A stretch of DNA of 34,562 nt from Hyphomicrobiales bacterium (lineage in GTDB: Bacteria > Pseudomonadota > Alphaproteobacteria > Rhizobiales > Beijerinckiaceae): positions 1-34,562 of the forward strand of contig JAPLOW010000013.1 in the NCBI GenBank assembly GCA_026400555.1, written 5' to 3'. This document shows, one piece after another, positions 32,153-34,562 of the stretch (position 1 is the first letter of the stretch; every line of letters begins with the position of its first letter). A program made the translations under genes and the position numbers. The notes under the pieces are model-generated. The model saw only the letters and a list, made by a program, of their open reading frames with translations, was not told the origin of the DNA and did no database searches.

Positions 32153-32982
32153 AGCGAGCGCCCCACGCGTTTCGACAGCCAGGTGGACAGCACCACGATC
32201 GAGACGGCGATCACCAGAAGAATGACAGCCGTCGTGGACCCGAGCGCCTCGTTGCGCATCAGCAGGTAGGACCGACCGGTCAGCGTCGCCAGCGTCTGGA
32301 AGCGGTCGCCGATGAGCAGGCTGGGGATCACGAACATCGACACCGCCATCGAGAACACGAAGGCGGAGCCGCTGACGATACCGGGCAGGGTTAGTGGCAG
32401 AAGGATTTTGCGGAAGCGATAGAACGGGCTCGCCCCCAGTGTCGCGCCGGCCTCGGTCAGGCGTGGGTCGATGAGTTTTACCACCGAATAGATCGGCAGG
32501 ATCATGAATGGCAGGAAGACATTGGTTGCGCCCACAATCAGGCCGGTTTCGGTGAACAGCAACCGCTGGGGTTCGGCCCAGATGCCGCTGGCGACCAGTC
32601 CTTGCGAGATCAGGCCATCGCGCCGCAGCACGATCTGCCAGGCAAAGGCCTTGACCACCACGCCGATTGACAGCGGCAGGATCATCGCCACCAGCAGCAT
32701 GACCTGCATCAGGCCGCGCGCCCGGGCCATGGCGATGGCCACGGGATAGCCGATCACCAGCGACAGGAGCGTGACCCAGAACGCGATGCGCAGGGTGTTG
32801 CCCATGACGCGCCATGAGAAAGGATCGGAGAAGAACGCGGTGAACTGCGCGATCGTGACGCCGTCGGGGCCGGTGACGCTGCGGCCCAGCAGCCAGAGCA
32901 GCGGCAGGGCATAGACGACGGCGAGATAGGCCACGGCCGGAAGCGCCAGCCAGATCATCCGGTCAAGGCGCGCGCCGCTCAT
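32149..32982 (-). CDS. ABC importer permease, spermidine/putrescine type (PotB-like)
   Basis: 277 aa from the ATG at 32982, which overlaps the ATPase stop by 4 nt; an upstream in-frame ATG at 33027 lies inside the ATPase gene and is rejected. About six membrane helices are present, the first reading WLALPAVAYLAVVYALPLLW. The docking loop is EAGATLGASPFYRFRKILLP. PLSIGVVVKAFAWQIVL and FLPFMILPIYSVV are typical of PotB-like subunits. It pairs with the PotC-like product. Confidence 0.92.
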   Translation of the reverse strand: MSGARLDRMIWLALPAVAYLAVVYALPLLWLLGRSVTGPDGVTIAQFTAFFSDPFSWRVMGNTLRIAFWVTLLSLVIGYPVAIAMARARGLMQVMLLVAMILPLSIGVVVKAFAWQIVLRRDGLISQGLVASGIWAEPQRLLFTETGLIVGATNVFLPFMILPIYSVVKLIDPRLTEAGATLGASPFYRFRKILLPLTLPGIVSGSAFVFSMAVSMFVIPSLLIGDRFQTLATLTGRSYLLMRNEALGSTTAVILLVIAVSIVVLSTWLSKRVGRSL

Positions 32983-34073
32983 GCGGATGGCCCGGCGGGA
33001 TAGACCAGCGTGTCGCCGATGGACCATGACACTGGCACCTGCTGCCCCGGCGCGAGCCGGGCCGGCAACTCGCCGCCGGTTTCGAGCAGGAACGGCTCGT
33101 CGATGCCGGAGACGAAATGAGTCTGGATGCGTGACCCCTGAAACACGATGTCCTGAATTGCGGCCGCGACAGTGTTGGCGCCGTCTCGCGCGCCGAACGC
33201 CATGCGCTCCGGCCGCACACCAATCAGAACCGAACTGCCCGGCAGGTAGTTGCCGTTTGCGCGTATGCTGCCGAAAGCAGTATCGATCAGCAGTTCGCCA
33301 GCCCCCTTCACAGCCGCCACCTTGCCCCTGAGCCGGGTCGACAGCCCGACGAATTCAAGCGCAAAGGCAGTTGCGGGCCGGCGGTAGATCGTGTCGGGCG
33401 TATCAAGCTGCTCGATCAACCCCCGGTTCATCACCGCGATCCGGTCGGACATGATCAGCGCTTCATCCTGATCATGGGTGACGAAGACGGCAGTCGTGCC
33501 AAGCTCGCGCAGCAGGCGCTTGAGCTCGATCTGCATGGTCTCTCGCAGCTTGCGGTCGAGCGCGGAGAAGGGCTCGTCCAGCAGCAGCAGCTTCGGGCCG
33601 ACAGCCAGCGCCCTTGCCACCGCCACGCGCTGCTGCTGGCCGCCGGACAGCGCCTTCACGGAGCGGTCCGCAAAGGCGGACATGTGGACGAGGTCCAGGA
33701 ACTTCGCGACGGTCGGCGAGATCGTGGACTGATCAGCGCCCTTCGCATGCAGGCCGAACGCCACATTCTCGGCCACTGTCAGATGCGGGAACAGCGCATA
33801 GCTCTGGAAGACAACGCCGACGTCACGGTGATGCGGCGGCTTGGCCGAAATGACGGCGCCATCAAGCATGACATGGCCCTGATCGGCATTGAGCAACCCT
33901 GCCACGATACGGAGCAGGGTCGTCTTGCCGCAGCCGGACGGGCCAAGCAGCGAGACGAACTCGCCCTTGGACACGGCCAGATCGACGCCGTCCAGCACCT
34001 TGCCGGCGCCAAAGGACTTGCTGGCCCGCCTGATGTCGAGAAACGCCGGAGGATGGCTGATCAGTTCGGGCAT
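32979..34073 (-). CDS. ABC importer ATPase, spermidine/putrescine type (PotA-like)
   Basis: 364 aa. Walker A is GPSGCGKTT (44-52), the Q-loop VFQSYALFPHLT, the signature LSGGQQQR (142-149), Walker B LLLLDEP (162-168) and the switch histidine is in VFVTHDQDEA. A TOBE domain fills the C-terminal third (GVRPERMAFG, VVFQGSR-like region DIVFQGSRIQ). The start ATG at 34073 lies 30 nt after the binding-protein gene. It energises the PotB/PotC-like permeases. Confidence 0.94.
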   Translation of the reverse strand: MPELISHPPAFLDIRRASKSFGAGKVLDGVDLAVSKGEFVSLLGPSGCGKTTLLRIVAGLLNADQGHVMLDGAVISAKPPHHRDVGVVFQSYALFPHLTVAENVAFGLHAKGADQSTISPTVAKFLDLVHMSAFADRSVKALSGGQQQRVAVARALAVGPKLLLLDEPFSALDRKLRETMQIELKRLLRELGTTAVFVTHDQDEALIMSDRIAVMNRGLIEQLDTPDTIYRRPATAFALEFVGLSTRLRGKVAAVKGAGELLIDTAFGSIRANGNYLPGSSVLIGVRPERMAFGARDGANTVAAAIQDIVFQGSRIQTHFVSGIDEPFLLETGGELPARLAPGQQVPVSWSIGDTLVYPAGPSA

Positions 34074-34103
34074 GTCAGGTTGAGGCGCAGCGTCCGGGCA
34101 CGC

Positions 34104-34562
34104 TCAGATCGCCATCTCGCGGTCCCAGCGCTGCACCCAGCTGTTGCGGTTCTCCGCCACGAAAGCCCAGTCGATCGGGTGAATGGTCGCATTGGTCGGC
34201 ATGCCGGGTGGAACCGGAACATCGACGTTGGTGGGCAGGGCAAAGGTCGGCGGGGCGATCCTCGCCTGGACCTCGGCACCGAGAAGTTCGTTCACATAGG
34301 CGTAAGCCAGATCGATGTTGGGGCTGCCTTTGACCACCGCGATGCCGGACGGAACCGGGAAGATACCCTCCTTCGGGGCGGTCATGTTGATCGGGGCGCC
34401 GTCAAGGCGGCGCTGCATGCCGAAAGACGAGAGCGCACCGACAATCATGTGGGCCTCGCCCTGCTCCAGAAGGGAGAACGCCTGCGGCATCTGGCTGTAG
34501 GCGGTCAGCAGGTTCGCCTTCAGCGTCTTGAGCTTGGCGAAGGCGGCGTCGATGTCCTTGTA
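34104..34562 (-). CDS. ABC importer solute-binding protein, PotD-like, 5' end outside the window
   Basis: The C-terminal 152 residues are visible; the gene runs off the right edge and its signal peptide and start are not in the window. EQGEAHMIVGALSSFGMQRR, the GIFPVPSGIAVVKGSPNIDL block and NELLGAEVQARI followed by TIHPIDWAFVAENRNSWVQR are typical of the family 1 spermidine/putrescine-type receptors. It is the first visible gene of the minus-strand importer operon. Members bind polyamines, opines, quaternary amines or other amino compounds; the ligand cannot be predicted from this part. Confidence 0.9.
   Translation of the reverse strand, partial: YKDIDAAFAKLKTLKANLLTAYSQMPQAFSLLEQGEAHMIVGALSSFGMQRRLDGAPINMTAPKEGIFPVPSGIAVVKGSPNIDLAYAYVNELLGAEVQARIAPPTFALPTNVDVPVPPGMPTNATIHPIDWAFVAENRNSWVQRWDREMAI

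Noticed and set aside
31352-32815. A 487-residue permease product by reading upstream of ATG 32152
   Set aside because: The extra N-terminal part is an out-of-frame reading of the neighbouring PotB-like gene; the ATGA overlap and the normal PotC length support 32152.
1-34562. CRISPR arrays, tRNA or rRNA genes, insertion sequences, integrases
   Set aside because: No regularly spaced repeats, no cloverleaf sequences and no transposase or recombinase motifs were seen; the window is almost filled by metabolic genes.

Overview
This window is dense, strongly GC-rich bacterial DNA. The Tat-type solute-binding protein, the combination of TRAP and two ABC importers, the IclR regulator and the protein families point to a metabolically versatile alphaproteobacterium, probably a soil or rhizosphere Hyphomicrobiales relative. 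That placement is inference from gene style; there is no marker gene here. Nearly every base is coding, many neighbouring genes overlap by an ATGA, GTGA or TGATG junction, and almost all products are transporters or small-molecule enzymes. It looks like a catabolic (accessory) island rather than a housekeeping region. I see no rRNA, tRNA, transposase, integrase or CRISPR array.

Layout. (1) 3-8353, plus strand: a tightly coupled operon that enters from the left edge: a split glycine-decarboxylase-like pair (GcvPA/GcvPB-like, both divergent from the classical enzymes), a glutathione S-transferase, a metal-type polysaccharide deacetylase, a lambda-crystallin-type hydroxyacyl-CoA dehydrogenase, and an opine/D-hydroxyproline-dehydrogenase-like pair made of a fused 2Fe-2S/FAD subunit and a DAO-type subunit. 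(2) 8415-9278, minus strand: an IclR-family regulator. (3) 9279-9647: a regulatory gap with palindromes. (4) 9648-16366, plus strand: a CUT1 carbohydrate-type ABC importer followed by a DapA-family lyase and two SDRs. (5) 16378-17583, minus strand: a second DAO-type oxidase subunit. (6) 17582-20534, plus strand: a TIM-barrel isomerase, a second DapA-family lyase and an Old-Yellow-Enzyme reductase, ending at a large hairpin. (7) 20616-23927, minus strand: SDR, second fused 2Fe-2S/FAD dehydrogenase, SDR. (8) 24120-29036, plus strand: a TRAP importer and two PuuE-like allantoinase/deacetylase proteins. (9) 29042-34562, minus strand: a spermidine/putrescine-type ABC importer (binding protein cut by the window edge), an Asp/Glu/hydantoin-racemase-like protein and an ATZ/TRZ-type amidohydrolase.

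How it may work together (inference): three importers bring in polar, probably nitrogen-containing acids. Flavin/iron-sulfur dehydrogenases of the opine/amino-acid oxidase type oxidise the C-N bond, DapA-family lyases and SDRs process the keto-acid products, and the amidohydrolase, racemase-like and PuuE-like proteins would open cyclic amides or ureides. A palindromic motif of the form GTTCGC-N3-GCGNAC lies both between the IclR gene and the ABC operon (9457-9471) and between the SDR/flavoprotein and TRAP operons (23990-24004). This suggests that one regulator controls both blocks. The real substrate cannot be read from sequence alone.
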